Origin: Streptomyces sp. ALI-76-A | GTDB taxonomy: Bacteria; Actinomycetota; Actinomycetes; Streptomycetales; Streptomycetaceae | Length of the DNA: 64,000 bases | NCBI RefSeq assembly: GCF_030287445.1 | Contig: NZ_JASVWB010000003.1 | Coordinates: 186,001 to 250,000, forward strand | Direction: 5' to 3' | Part shown: piece after piece, positions 29,335 through 38,827 of the stretch | Numbering within the stretch: the first letter of the stretch is position 1 | Layout: each line of letters starts with the position of its first letter | The notes under the pieces: generated by a model | Told to the model about the DNA's origin: nothing | Database searches by the model: none | Seen by the model: only the letters and a program-made list of their open reading frames with translations | Made by a program: the position numbers and the translations under genes

Positions 29335-30482
29335 GATGAGTACTCGCTGTTCTCGTGGACGTAGTCGGCGGTGAGGTCGTTGGTCCAGATGACGGCGGCG
29401 TCCGTGCCCGCGGCGAGGTCCACGGTGATCCGGACCTCGCGACCGGTCATGTCCGCCAGGGCGCGGTCCTCGCCCACGGATCCGCCCTTGCAGACCCACA
29501 CGCCGTTGATGGCGACGCTCAGCCGGTCGGGCTCGAAGGCGGCGGAGGTGGTGCCGACGGCGGACAGGACGCGGCCCCAGTTGGGGTCCTCGCCGTGCAC
29601 GGCGCACTTGAGGAGGTTGTTGCGGGCGACGCTGCGGCCCACCTCCACGGCGTCGTCCTCGCTCGCGGCGCCCACGACCTCGATGCGGATCTCCTTGCCG
29701 GCGCCCTCGGCGTCCCGGACGAGCTGCCGGGCCAGGTCGGCGCAGACCGCGCGCACGGCCTCGGCGAACTCCTCGTGGTCCGGGACGACTCCGGCCGCCC
29801 CGGAGGCGAGCAGGAGCACGGTGTCGTTGGTGGACATGCAGCCGTCGGAGTCGACCCGGTCGAAGGTGACACGGGTGGCGTCCCGCAGCACCCGGTCCAG
29901 GGCCCCGCTGTCCACGTCGGCGTCCGTGGTGAGCACGACGAGCATGGTGGCGAGGCCGGGGGCGAGCATCCCGGCGCCCTTGGCCATGCCGCCGACGGTC
30001 CACGCGCCACGGGTGACGGCGGCCGTCTTGTGCACCGTGTCGGTGGTCATGACGGCGACGGCCGCGTCCTCGCCGCCGGACTCGGACAGGTGGGTGACGG
30101 CGGTCTCGACGCCGGCCAGCAGCCGGTCCACGGGCAGCGGCACGCCGATGAGCCCGGTGGAACAGACCGCCACCTCCGTCGCGTCCAGGCCGAGCCGCTC
30201 GGCGGCCTTCTCGGCGGTGGCGTACGTGTCCGCCAGGCCCTGCGGCCCGGTACAGGCGTTGGCGCCACCGGAGTTGAGCACGACCGCGCGGATCCCGCCG
30301 TCCGCGAGGACCTGCCGGGACCACTGGACGGGGGCGGCCTGCACGCGGTTGGAGGTGAAGACGCCCGCCGCGGCGTGGCGCGGCCCGGTGTTGACGACGA
30401 GAGCCAGGTCCCGGTTGCCGTTCTGCTTGATCCCGGCGGCGACGCCCGCCGCCGTGAAGCCTCGTGCTGCGGTGACGCTCAC
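29331..30482 (-). CDS. argJ: Bifunctional ornithine acetyltransferase/N-acetylglutamate synthase
   Basis: A 383-aa self-cleaving Ntn-type enzyme that transfers the acetyl group from acetylornithine to glutamate, releasing ornithine. Visible motifs are [35 protein letters not shown] and [15 protein letters not shown]; the Thr of ATML is the autoprocessing nucleophile. [12 protein letters not shown] is near the C-terminus. This is the step that delivers free ornithine to the N-hydroxylase. It lies 148 bp after argC with a dispersed hairpin element between them. Confidence 0.95.
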   Translation of the reverse strand: MSVTAARGFTAAGVAAGIKQNGNRDLALVVNTGPRHAAAGVFTSNRVQAAPVQWSRQVLADGGIRAVVLNSGGANACTGPQGLADTYATAEKAAERLGLDATEVAVCSTGLIGVPLPVDRLLAGVETAVTHLSESGGEDAAVAVMTTDTVHKTAAVTRGAWTVGGMAKGAGMLAPGLATMLVVLTTDADVDSGALDRVLRDATRVTFDRVDSDGCMSTNDTVLLLASGAAGVVPDHEEFAEAVRAVCADLARQLVRDAEGAGKEIRIEVVGAASEDDAVEVGRSVARNNLLKCAVHGEDPNWGRVLSAVGTTSAAFEPDRLSVAINGVWVCKGGSVGEDRALADMTGREVRITVDLAAGTDAAVIWTNDLTADYVHENSEYSS

Positions 30483-30510
30483 TGCATCTCCTTGGTCGCT
30501 CCGCCGCGGA

Positions 30511-30550
30511 TGGGGGTCCCCCCGCTCGGACGGAGCCGAGAGTGGGGGAG
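30511..30550. repeat. Streptomycete dispersed hairpin (REP-like) element
   Basis: The sequence from TGGGGGTCCCCCCGCTCGG to GCCGAGAGTGGGGGAG is a composite inverted repeat (CCCCC...GGGGG outside, CTCGG...CCGAG inside). I recall this as a common intergenic element in Streptomyces genomes. Here it lies between argC and argJ and may attenuate the transcript. Confidence 0.75.
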
Positions 30551-30630
30551 GCTGATGCCACGGCCGCCCGTGCGGCGCGGCGGTGCGGTCGTCGCCGCCG
30601 TCCGCGGCCCGGCGGCCGCGCGCGCGTCGC

Positions 30631-31689
<1,059 letters not shown>

Positions 31690-31718
31690 TCACACGTCGT
31701 GGGGGTCGGGTCGCGGCG

Positions 31719-32897
31719 TCAGCCGGACGTCGTGTCGCAGAACTCGGCGTTCAGGGTGGGCAGCAGCTGGGAGACCTCCCAGTCGCCGTTGTAGTTGAAC
31801 GTGAACTGGTGGCCGCCGTCCTCGGTGGTGGCGACGAACGTGAGGGAGCCGACCGTGCCTCCGTCGTGGTACCAGAGGGCCTTGCCGCAGCTCATCTCGA
31901 GCCGCTCGATGCCGAGCCCGTAGGACGAGATCGGCAGGTCGGGGTTGACGACGGTCGTCTTCAGTTCCGCGAGCTGCCGCGGCGGCAGCAGCTTGCCGCG
32001 CATCAGCGCCCGGTAGAAGCGGTTCAGGTCGCCGGCGCTGGAGATGACGTCGCCGTCGCCCCAGACGTGGGAGCCGTGGAACTCGGTGACGTCGTCGATC
32101 CGGTCCGGCTGCGTGTCGAAGAAGAGCTTGGAGTACCCGCGGCCGCTCGGCCGGGGCAGGCCGGTGCTCGCGCCCGGATGGGAGGTCGCCTTCAGCCCCA
32201 GCGGCTCGATGATGCGCTTGCGCACCTCGTTCTCGTACGAGGTGCCGCCGGCCCTCTCCACGATCAGCGCGGCCAGGAGGTCGTTGGTGTGGGAGAAGGC
32301 GTGCCGGGCACCGGGCCGGAACTGCGGCGGGTGGGAGAGGGCCACCTCCAGGCGCTGCCCGGGCGTCAGGGTGTCGTAGCGGCGTTCGAGGAAGCCGTCG
32401 CCCAGGACGTACGTCTGGTAGTAGGCCGGCTCGGCGAGGTAGTCGAACAGGCCGCTGGTGTGGTTGAGGAGCTGCCGTACGGTGATCGTGCGTCCGTCGT
32501 TGCCGTTGCCGGTGACCACACCGGGCAGATGGCGCTCGACGGTGTCGTCCAGCGACAGCTTCTTCTCCGCCGTCATCTGGAGCAGGACCGTCGCCACGAA
32601 GGTGTTGGTGATGCTGCCGACGCGGAACCGGTCGCCCGCGCCGCGCGCCGCCCCCGTCCGCAGGTCGCCCACGCCCACCGCCGTCCGCCAGACGCCGTCG
32701 GCGTCCCGCGCCTCGGCGGCGACACCGGGGACCCCGGCCTCGACGGCCGCCTCGATGGCCTGCCGGGTCGCCTCGTGGCCGGCCGCCGGGGCCTCCGCGT
32801 CCTGCGCCGCCCGGGCGGAGCCCGTCAAGGCCGTCGCCGTGATCACGGCGGCCGCCAGACCGGCCAGGCAGGCCCTCGGTCTCATCCGTATCGTCAT
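31719..32897 (-). CDS. Secreted serine-hydrolase-fold protein (class C beta-lactamase/DD-peptidase-like) with altered active site
   Basis: A 392-aa protein with a clear signal peptide (MTIRMRPRACLAGLAAAVIT, cleavage likely after about residue 30) and the fold landmarks of DD-carboxypeptidase/class C beta-lactamase proteins. The SxxK motif reads GSITNTF, so Ser95 is kept but the general-base Lys is Asn98 (codon AAC). The YxN motif reads FSH. The third motif, YHDGGTVG, is intact. Activity is therefore doubtful, or differs from that of canonical relatives. PBP-like proteins can act as stand-alone peptide cyclases (SurE), but NRPS3 already has a TE. It lies between the arg operon and a SARP remnant on the same strand. 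Confidence 0.85.
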   Translation of the reverse strand: MTIRMRPRACLAGLAAAVITATALTGSARAAQDAEAPAAGHEATRQAIEAAVEAGVPGVAAEARDADGVWRTAVGVGDLRTGAARGAGDRFRVGSITNTFVATVLLQMTAEKKLSLDDTVERHLPGVVTGNGNDGRTITVRQLLNHTSGLFDYLAEPAYYQTYVLGDGFLERRYDTLTPGQRLEVALSHPPQFRPGARHAFSHTNDLLAALIVERAGGTSYENEVRKRIIEPLGLKATSHPGASTGLPRPSGRGYSKLFFDTQPDRIDDVTEFHGSHVWGDGDVISSAGDLNRFYRALMRGKLLPPRQLAELKTTVVNPDLPISSYGLGIERLEMSCGKALWYHDGGTVGSLTFVATTEDGGHQFTFNYNGDWEVSQLLPTLNAEFCDTTSG

Positions 32898-33029
32898 GTC
32901 CCCGCTCCCCGTTGCTCTGCGTGGTCCGTCGTCGGGTGCCGCACGTATGTGTGCGGTCCGTCGGCGGCACCGTAGGCCGCCCGTGTCGGGCGCGGGTGGA
33001 AGTACGCTCGGGCGCCCGTGGGGCCGACG

Positions 33030-33330
33030 GGTGCCTCCTGCGCGCGGGCCGCGCAGGGCGGAGCCCGGTTCGACACCGGGTTCGCGCACCATGGGGCCGT
33101 ACGCCCGCTCGTACACGCCGAGTGCCTGCGCCTGCCGGCCACAGCGGTACAAGGCGGCCGTCAGCAGGCCGCAGAACCGCTCCCGCAAGGGGTGGCCGGC
33201 GGCCGGACGTGCTGCCCGGCCATCACCACCGCGTCCCCGCCGGCGCGCGCTGCCGGGCATCCGTGGGCAGAATCCGCGGGCCCGTGCGCTCGTCCCGGAC
33301 GTCCACGAGACCGAGGATGCGGAACCGCGT
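33030..33330 (-). pseudogene. Decayed SARP (AfsR/DnrI-type) regulator gene
   Basis: Two in-order fragments of a SARP gene remain on the minus strand. From 33330 the sequence codes TRFRILGLVDVRDERTG, then ILPTDARQRA, the usual SARP N-terminus except that the start position is ACG; GGGGGAGAGC, a good ribosome site, lies directly before it. After a stop and frame change, HPLRERFCGLL, TAALYRCGRQAQALGVYERA and REPGVEPGSALRG (about 33045-33200) match the end of a bacterial transcriptional activation domain. The middle, several hundred bases of HTH and BTAD, is deleted. It lies just downstream of the thioesterase gene. Non-functional. Confidence 0.85.
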
Positions 33331-33354
33331 GCTCTCCCCCCACGCCGGCCGGGG

Positions 33355-34101
33355 TCAGGAGGACCGCGCCGCGCCGGCCGCGTCGAGGGCCGCCGTCGCG
33401 TCCTGTTCGATCTGCCGCAGCAGCGGCCCGGGATCGTCCTGGAAGTGGAAGTGACCGCCGTCGAAGACCCGCAGGCCCAGGAAGCGTTCGGTGTGCTCCG
33501 CCCAGCCGGTCATCCGCGGCGGCGGGGCGGAGTGGTCCTCGCGGCCCGCGTACGCGGACAGCGCCACGGGCAGCGGAGCGGCGCCGGGCACCGGGCGCCA
33601 GGTGTCCACCAGGCGCAGGTCGGCCCGGATGATCGGGTCGAACAGGGCCCACAGCTCGGGGTCGGCGAAGATCCCGTCGGGCGTGCCGCCGAGCAGCCTC
33701 AGACGCGTGCGCAGTCCCTCGTCGGACGGCTCGCGGTAGGGCTCGGCCGGCCGGCCGAGCTGCGGCGCGGTGCGCGCGGAGACACCCAGCCACACCGGCA
33801 GCGGCAGGCCCCGGTCGACGATCCGCCGGGTCATCTCGTACGTCACCAGGGCGCCCATGCTGTGCCCGAACAGGGCGTAGGGGCACGTCAGACGGGGTTC
33901 GATGACGCGCAGCAGATGATCGGCGAGAGAGCCGGCGTCCGAAATCTGCGGCTGGTCGAGCAGGAGGCCGTGGCCCGGGGCGTCCAGCAGGCGCACGTCC
34001 CAGGTGTCCGGGAGCGCGGCCGGCCAGGTGCGGTACAGCAGGTGCGAACCTCCCGCGTGGTGCATGACGAACAGGCGCAGGGCGGGTCGGGTGCTGTCCA
34101 T
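33355..34101 (-). CDS. Type II thioesterase (NRPS editing)
   Basis: A 248-aa alpha/beta-hydrolase with LFVMHHAGGSHLLYRTW, the nucleophile elbow FGHSMGALVTYEM and a C-terminal His in DGGHFHFQDD. It is predicted to clear mis-primed or stalled PCPs. GAGGGAGAG precedes the ATG. The IS481 element ends only 41 bp upstream of the start, so the gene has been cut off from its original promoter, which should lie beyond the right end of the IS, where a SARP-like array is found. A second NRPS-side thioesterase at 59551 may make this copy redundant. Confidence 0.9.
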   Translation of the reverse strand: MDSTRPALRLFVMHHAGGSHLLYRTWPAALPDTWDVRLLDAPGHGLLLDQPQISDAGSLADHLLRVIEPRLTCPYALFGHSMGALVTYEMTRRIVDRGLPLPVWLGVSARTAPQLGRPAEPYREPSDEGLRTRLRLLGGTPDGIFADPELWALFDPIIRADLRLVDTWRPVPGAAPLPVALSAYAGREDHSAPPPRMTGWAEHTERFLGLRVFDGGHFHFQDDPGPLLRQIEQDATAALDAAGAARSS

Positions 34102-34142
34102 CGCTCTCCCTCGGATCGGGCCACGCGTCCTCGCACCCTAGG

Positions 34143-35210
34143 TGTTCTGTCCCGGGAGGTTGTGGACGAGGGAGCCAGATCTCGGCTGAGGGATCTTGAA
34201 ATGAGTGAGGGCCTTCCGGTTCGGTGTGGATTGCGACGTCTACACCGACAGAAAGGCCCTCGTGCCCCACCGTAATGCACCCCTGACCGAGACCGGCCGT
34301 CTGCGTCTGGCCCGCTGCGTGGTCGAGGACGGCTGGACCCTGCGCAGGGCCGCCGAACGCTTCCAGGTCTCGCCGACCACCGCCCAGCGGTGGGCCGACC
34401 GCTACCGTCGATCCGGTGAGGCAGGCATGAGCGACCGCTCCAGCCGCCCGCGCACCAGCCCGCGCCGGATGCCGACCCGCATCGAGCGGCGGATCATCAA
34501 GGTCCGCGTTCTGCGCCGCTGGGGACCGGCCCGCATCGCCTACCTGCTGCGGTTGAACCCGTCCACGGTGCACCGGGTCCTGGCCCGCTACAAGCTGGCC
34601 CGTCTCGCTCATCTCGACCGCGCTACCGGGCGGGTGATCCGCCGCTACGAACGGTCAGCGCCGGGCGAGTTGGTGCACGTGGACATCAAGAAGCTCGGCA
34701 ACATCCCCGACGGCGGCGGCCACAAGACCCTGGGCCGCCAGGCCGGCCGCAAGACCCGCTCCGGCGTCGGTTACAGCTACCTGCACAACGCCGTCGACGA
34801 TCACTCCCGCCTCGCCTACAGCGAGATCCACGCAGACGAGAAGAAGGAAACCGCAACCGCCTTCTGGGGCCGGGCCCAGACGTTCTTCGCCCAGGCCGGG
34901 ATCACCGTCCAGCGGGTGCTGACCGACAACGGCTCCTGCTACCGCTCACGCGACTGGCGCGAAGCCCTTGCCACAGCCGGGATCACCCACAAGCGAACCC
35001 GCCCCTACCGGCCGCAGACGAACGGCAAGGTCGAGCGCTTCAACCGCACCCTGCTGGACGAGTGGGCCTACGCCCGCCCCTACCGCACAGAGACTGAACG
35101 ACGCGACGCATACCCCGGCTGGCTGCACACCTACAATCACCACCGCGGACACACCGCGCTGAAAGGCCAACCACCCGCCAGCCGCGTCCCCAACCTCACG
35201 GGTCAGTACA
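34143..35210. mobile_element. IS481-family insertion sequence with 6-bp target duplication
   Basis: The 1068-bp element has terminal inverted repeats: left TGTTCTGTCCCGGGAGGTTG, right (complement) TGTACTGACCCGTGAGGTTG, agreeing at 24 of the first 29 positions. It is flanked on both sides by CCTAGG (34137-34142 and 35211-35216), the target-site duplication, itself a palindrome. It carries one transposase gene. The clean duplication and intact gene point to a fairly recent insertion. Confidence 0.92.
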
Positions 35211-35215
35211 CCTAG
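34262..35215 (+). CDS. IS481-family transposase
   Basis: A 317-aa DDE transposase with an N-terminal HTH region (GWTLRRAAERFQVSPTTAQRW) and catalytic residues in VHVDIKKLG, LTDNGSCYRS and NGKVERFNRTLLDEW (Asp, Asp, Glu). The GTG at 34262 is chosen because alignment to the family begins there; a frame from 34205 includes the left-end region. The reading frame runs off the element: the codons TAC ACC cross the right terminus and the TAG stop (35213-35215) is part of the CCTAGG target duplication. Confidence 0.93.
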   Translation: MPHRNAPLTETGRLRLARCVVEDGWTLRRAAERFQVSPTTAQRWADRYRRSGEAGMSDRSSRPRTSPRRMPTRIERRIIKVRVLRRWGPARIAYLLRLNPSTVHRVLARYKLARLAHLDRATGRVIRRYERSAPGELVHVDIKKLGNIPDGGGHKTLGRQAGRKTRSGVGYSYLHNAVDDHSRLAYSEIHADEKKETATAFWGRAQTFFAQAGITVQRVLTDNGSCYRSRDWREALATAGITHKRTRPYRPQTNGKVERFNRTLLDEWAYARPYRTETERRDAYPGWLHTYNHHRGHTALKGQPPASRVPNLTGQYT

Positions 35216-35341
35216 GGCGGGTCGCGGCCGGCGGGGCGCGGGCACCGGGCGTCCCCCACCGCGGCTGCGGCGGTTCTCGACCGGTCCTGCGACGGCACGG
35301 CGCCGACCTGGGACGCCGGGCGTCGGGTACCGCCCGCTGCC

Positions 35342-35370
35342 TCCAGCGGATATCGAGCGGATCTCGAACG
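35342..35370. promoter_or_regulatory. SARP-like array: three near-identical heptamers
   Basis: TCCAGCG-GATA-TCGAGCG-GATC-TCGAACG: units at 35342, 35353 and 35364 with almost identical 4-bp spacers, so the whole 11-bp unit is repeated. On the minus strand it reads TCGAGAT-CCGC-TCGATAT-CCGC-TGGAGGC, pointing toward the thioesterase gene on the far side of the IS. Confidence 0.65.
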
Positions 35371-35748
35371 GGCCCCGCGACGGTGAGCGGGTCGGCACAC
35401 CGGCGGGACGGGACACCAAGCCCGTACGACGGCCGCGGCCCCGCCCACAAGGCACCGGGCCACGCGCCGCCGCTCGAACGGAGCGGACCGCGCACGGGCT
35501 GATCGGCTGCCCCGCGTTCCCATCCCGGAACGCGAGGCAGCCGGACCGTCTTCCGGCCGCCGGCCCGGGCCGCCCCTGCGGGCGAAAGGGCGGCATGCTG
35601 GCACAGGAGCCCGGCGAAGTACAGACGATCCGGGCGGCCGCGGACCCGGCCGGGCGACCGGTCGCCGGCCGGCCAGTCCGGCCTTGAAGCGCCGATGGCC
35701 GAGTCCCTACGGTGACGTGGCAACGCCGGGGCCGCCCCCGATGCCCGA

Positions 35749-35790
35749 TGTCCCGTCGACCGGACAGCCGAGTGTCCCGTCGACCGGACA
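35749..35790. promoter_or_regulatory. Two copies of an 18-bp near-palindrome, 24 bp apart
   Basis: TGTCCCGTCGACCGGACA occurs identically at 35749 and 35773, 95-136 bp upstream of the MbtH gene start. Each copy is a palindrome except for one position in each arm. Paired, helically phased palindromes near a cluster operon suggest an operator for a dimeric regulator; which one is unknown. Confidence 0.55.
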
Positions 35791-35884
35791 CGCCGGCCGG
35801 CGGCCCCCTGCCCGGTGCCGTCCCGCACCGGCCCGGCGACATCCCATCCCGAGTCACACCATGACGGTTAAGGACGGTGCCCAG

Positions 35885-36097
35885 GTGAGCACGAACCCCT
35901 TCGACGACGAGAACGGCCGCTTCCACGTCGTGGTCAACGACGAGGAGCAGCACTCCCTGTGGCCGGCCTTCGCCGAGGTGCCCGCCGGCTGGCGGGTGGT
36001 CTTCGGCGAGGCGGCCAGGTCCGAGTGCCTGGAGTACGTCGAGCAGAACTGGACCGACCTGCGTCCCAGGAGCCTGCGGGAGGCCATGGCGGACTGA
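35885..36097 (+). CDS. MbtH-like protein
   Basis: A 70-aa NRPS partner that binds adenylation domains and supports their folding and activity. It has the family signature [20 protein letters not shown], then [19 protein letters not shown] and [10 protein letters not shown], with the invariant Trp residues. The GTG at 35885 is chosen from family length and an AAGGAC site upstream; an in-frame ATG at 35861 would add eight residues. It is the first gene of the rightward peptide operon. Confidence 0.95.
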   Translation: MSTNPFDDENGRFHVVVNDEEQHSLWPAFAEVPAGWRVVFGEAARSECLEYVEQNWTDLRPRSLREAMAD

Positions 36098-36147
36098 GCG
36101 CCGCGGCGCGGGCCGGCACGTTCCAGGCAAGCACTCTGAGTGGGGAG

Positions 36148-36879
36148 ATGAAGGTTGTGAGGGGCGCTGTGAGAACCGCGAGCGCGGGGCCTGCGGCCAA
36201 CGGCGGCGAGCCCGCGCAGCGCGATGTGGTCCTGTCCTTCGTGGGGTCCCAGGCCACCGTCCGGAAGTCGGGAATGATCTTCCCGGAGAACCTGCCGGAG
36301 CGGTCCTGGGAACGGATCGGCAGCAATCTGCGCGAGCTGGTGAACTCCTCGGCGTGGTGGCTCGCCGACTGGCTGATCTACGGGGAGACCACCTACGGCT
36401 GGCGGCGGTACAAGGAGGCCATCGAGCGGACCGGGCTGGACTACCAGACCCTGCGCAACTACGCGTGGGTGGCCCGGCGGTTCGAACACCACCGCAGGCG
36501 CGACAGCCTCAGCTTCGCCCACCACGCCGAGGTGACCCGCCTGTCGCCGCCGGAGCAGGACTACTGGCTGCGCAAGGCCGAACAGCAGAAGTGGTCGCGC
36601 AACGAGCTGCGCCGGGCGGTCCGCGCCAGCCTGGCCGTGCAGAGCGACACCGCCGAGGCCCCCGCGGGCGGCGCCGACGAGCAGCAGGAGGTGCCGCGGC
36701 TGGCCGAGTCGGCGGCCGAGAAGCGCCGGCAGAAGGTCACCACGCTCACCATCGAGCTGTCCGCGGACCAGCTCGAGCACTACTCGAAGGCGGCCGCAGC
36801 GCACGGCCTGCCCGTCGACCAGTGGGTGGCCCGGATGCTCGAGACCGCCGATCTCCCCGCCGAACGGCGCACCGCCTAG
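36148..36879 (+). CDS. lmbU-like: LmbU-family transcriptional regulator, copy 2
   Basis: A 243-aa second member of the LmbU/NovE family, sharing with copy 1 the segments SSAWWLADWLIYGE, GLDYQTLRNYAWVARRFE, SFAHHAEVTRLSP and KAEQQKWSRNELRRAVR. The C-terminal part differs: a Glu/Ala-rich linker, then an RHH-like TTLTIELSADQLEHYSKAAA stretch. ATG 36148 is given; GTG 36157 and GTG 36169 are alternatives with better-spaced GGGGAG or GAGGGG sites. It sits inside the peptide operon between mbtH and the free A domain, so it is probably the direct activator of the NRPS genes (inference). Confidence 0.9.
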   Translation: MKVVRGAVRTASAGPAANGGEPAQRDVVLSFVGSQATVRKSGMIFPENLPERSWERIGSNLRELVNSSAWWLADWLIYGETTYGWRRYKEAIERTGLDYQTLRNYAWVARRFEHHRRRDSLSFAHHAEVTRLSPPEQDYWLRKAEQQKWSRNELRRAVRASLAVQSDTAEAPAGGADEQQEVPRLAESAAEKRRQKVTTLTIELSADQLEHYSKAAAAHGLPVDQWVARMLETADLPAERRTA

Positions 36880-36935
36880 CGGCGCCACGCCCGGCGGCCC
36901 GCCCCACCGGACACCTCTCACATCGGAGCCAGTTG

Positions 36936-38519
36936 ATGATCCTTCAGGGAAAGCGGGTCGCCCTGCCCTCCGCGCCCGTCGTCCACAAGCAGTTCGAGTC
37001 GCACGTGGCGGCCACCCCCGACGCCGTCGCCGTCGTCCACGCCGGCCGGCAGCTGACGTACGCGGAGCTGGACGCGAAGGCGAATCGTTTCGCGCGCTTC
37101 CTCGCCGCCCGCGGACACGGCCGGGGCGCGAAGGTCGGCGTCTGCCTCGACTACTCGCCCGACATGCTCGTCGCCATCCTCGGCACGCTGAAGGCGGGCG
37201 CGGCCTACGTGCCGTTCGACCCGGCCTACCCGGCGGCACGCCTCCAGCTGCTGCTGGGCCAGGTCCCCGGCCTCGCCCTGATCGTGACCTCCCCGGCGAC
37301 CGCCGCAATGGTCGAGTCGGCGGGCGTGGAGACCGTCGACCTCGAACGGCTCGCCGGAGAGCTGGCGAACCTGCCGGCCACCGCGCCCGACACCGACGTC
37401 ACCGGGGACGACGTGTGCTACGCCGTCTTCACGTCCGGGTCGACCGGAACGCCGAAACTCACGGCGGTGCGGCACGAGGGCTGGTTCAACCTCATGAACT
37501 GGCTGAAGCTGGAGTACGGCCTGCACAGCGGGTCGAACAACCTGGTCGTCAGCGCCTTCGGCTTCGACCTCTCCCAGCGCGCCCTGATGACCCCGCTGTT
37601 CTGCGGCGCCACCCAGTACCTCCTGGCCAGCCGCAACTTCGACGCCATGATGGCCTACCGCGTCCTGACCGAGCACGACATCCGCGTGGTGCACTGTGCC
37701 TCCAGCACCCTGTACGTGCTGGTGGACTGGGAGACCGCCCGCGGTGGCGACGCCCTCGCCCGGCTCGACTACGTCCTGTTCGGCGGCGAGGCGCTCAAGG
37801 CCGAGCGGCTCACCGACTGGGCGCGCCGCGAGGGCAACACCTGCACCCTCCTGCACCAGTACGGCGTCGCTGAGTGCACGGACGTCGCGACCTCCTACGA
37901 CCTCGCCGGCCACCGCCCCGGCGGACAGGACGTCCCGCCGGTCGGCAGGCCGGCCCACAACACCGACATCCACCTCCTCGACGAGGACCTGCGCCATGTC
38001 GGGCCGGGCGAGCAGGGCGAGATCTGCATCGCCGGCGCCGGCGTCGGCGCGGGCTACCTCAACGCGGGCCCCGAGAACCGCAAGTTCACCACGATCGAGG
38101 CCGGCGGCGAGCCGGTCAGGATCTACCGCACGGGCGACCGCGGCTGTGTGACCGAGGCCGGCGACCTCGTCGTCCTCGGCCGGATCGACGCCCAGGTGAA
38201 GGTGCGCGGCATGCGCATCGACCCCACCGACGTCGAGCGCGCCCTCGCCCGGCTGGACGGCGTCCGGGAGGCCGCCGTGGTGGTCACCCGCACCGACGCC
38301 GGCGACGCCGAACTGACCGCGTTCCTCGTCCCGTCCGGGGACGACCTCGTCGCGGACGACGTGCGCGCCCGTCTGCTGCGGACGCTGCCGCGGAACATGG
38401 TCCCCGCCCGCTTCCTGACCATCGCGCGGCTCCCGCTCAGCCCGCACGGAAAGGTCGACCGCGCGGCGCTGGCCGACGCCTGCCGCGAGCAGTACGCCGG
38501 CAGCGGCACGGCGGCCTAG
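36936..38519 (+). CDS. Free-standing NRPS adenylation domain
   Basis: A 527-aa A domain without a fused carrier. It has core motifs A3 ([14 protein letters not shown]), A5-like HQYGVAEC, A7 (IYRTGDRG), A8 (GRIDAQVKVRGMRIDP) and A10 (PHGKVDRAAL) with the catalytic Lys. The specificity residues read by eye are D-L-R-H-L-G-Q-D-V-K, which I do not match to a known amino acid. The unusual FDLSQ at A4 and VAE in place of PTE at A5 set it apart from the modular A domains here. It probably loads the free PCP encoded next, supplying the first residue or acyl group to NRPS1. Confidence 0.92.
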   Translation: MILQGKRVALPSAPVVHKQFESHVAATPDAVAVVHAGRQLTYAELDAKANRFARFLAARGHGRGAKVGVCLDYSPDMLVAILGTLKAGAAYVPFDPAYPAARLQLLLGQVPGLALIVTSPATAAMVESAGVETVDLERLAGELANLPATAPDTDVTGDDVCYAVFTSGSTGTPKLTAVRHEGWFNLMNWLKLEYGLHSGSNNLVVSAFGFDLSQRALMTPLFCGATQYLLASRNFDAMMAYRVLTEHDIRVVHCASSTLYVLVDWETARGGDALARLDYVLFGGEALKAERLTDWARREGNTCTLLHQYGVAECTDVATSYDLAGHRPGGQDVPPVGRPAHNTDIHLLDEDLRHVGPGEQGEICIAGAGVGAGYLNAGPENRKFTTIEAGGEPVRIYRTGDRGCVTEAGDLVVLGRIDAQVKVRGMRIDPTDVERALARLDGVREAAVVVTRTDAGDAELTAFLVPSGDDLVADDVRARLLRTLPRNMVPARFLTIARLPLSPHGKVDRAALADACREQYAGSGTAA

Positions 38520-38553
38520 CCGGCGACAAGTGATGACAACCGAGAGGACCGTG

Positions 38554-38787
38554 ATGATTGCCGACCGCGTGCGTGCCATCTGGTGCCGTGAGTTCCAGTG
38601 CGACGACATCTCCGTCGACGACGACTTCTTCGCCCTGGGCGGTCAGTCCCTGGTCATGGTGAGGATCCAGGGCGCCTACATCGAGGAACTGGGCGTCGAG
38701 GTCCCGATGGACCAGATGTTCCTCAACCCGACGGTGGCGTCCATCTCCGCGTACATCGAATCCCAGGCCGCGACGACCGCGCCGTAG
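38554..38787 (+). CDS. Free-standing peptidyl carrier protein
   Basis: A 77-aa carrier protein with DDDFFALGGQSLVMVRIQ; Ser32 is the phosphopantetheine site. The ATG at 38554 is chosen for a GAGAGG site 6 bp upstream; in-frame starts at 38530 and 38533 would add up to eight residues. It lies 34 bp after the free A domain and 40 bp before a flavoprotein gene. The trio suggests that a residue is activated, tethered and oxidised before being passed to the first condensation domain of NRPS1. Confidence 0.93.
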   Translation: MIADRVRAIWCREFQCDDISVDDDFFALGGQSLVMVRIQGAYIEELGVEVPMDQMFLNPTVASISAYIESQAATTAP

Positions 38788-38827
38788 CCGCCCCGTGTCG
38801 AAAAACTACTGGTAAGAGAGGCGCGCC

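Larger units (their letters stand above)
35217..35884. other. Non-coding region right of the IS, with regulatory-looking motifs
   Basis: About 670 bp with no credible gene. It holds a three-copy SARP-like array (35342-35370), a further TCGAACG at 35474 and a pair of near-palindromes (35749-35790) close to the MbtH gene. It is probably the original divergent promoter region of the thioesterase gene (minus) and the MbtH/NRPS operon (plus). Confidence 0.6.

Noticed and set aside
32898..33260. N-terminal extension of the serine-hydrolase gene
   Set aside because: The open frame upstream of 32897 codes the BTAD remnant of the broken SARP gene; the signal peptide at 32897 marks the true start.
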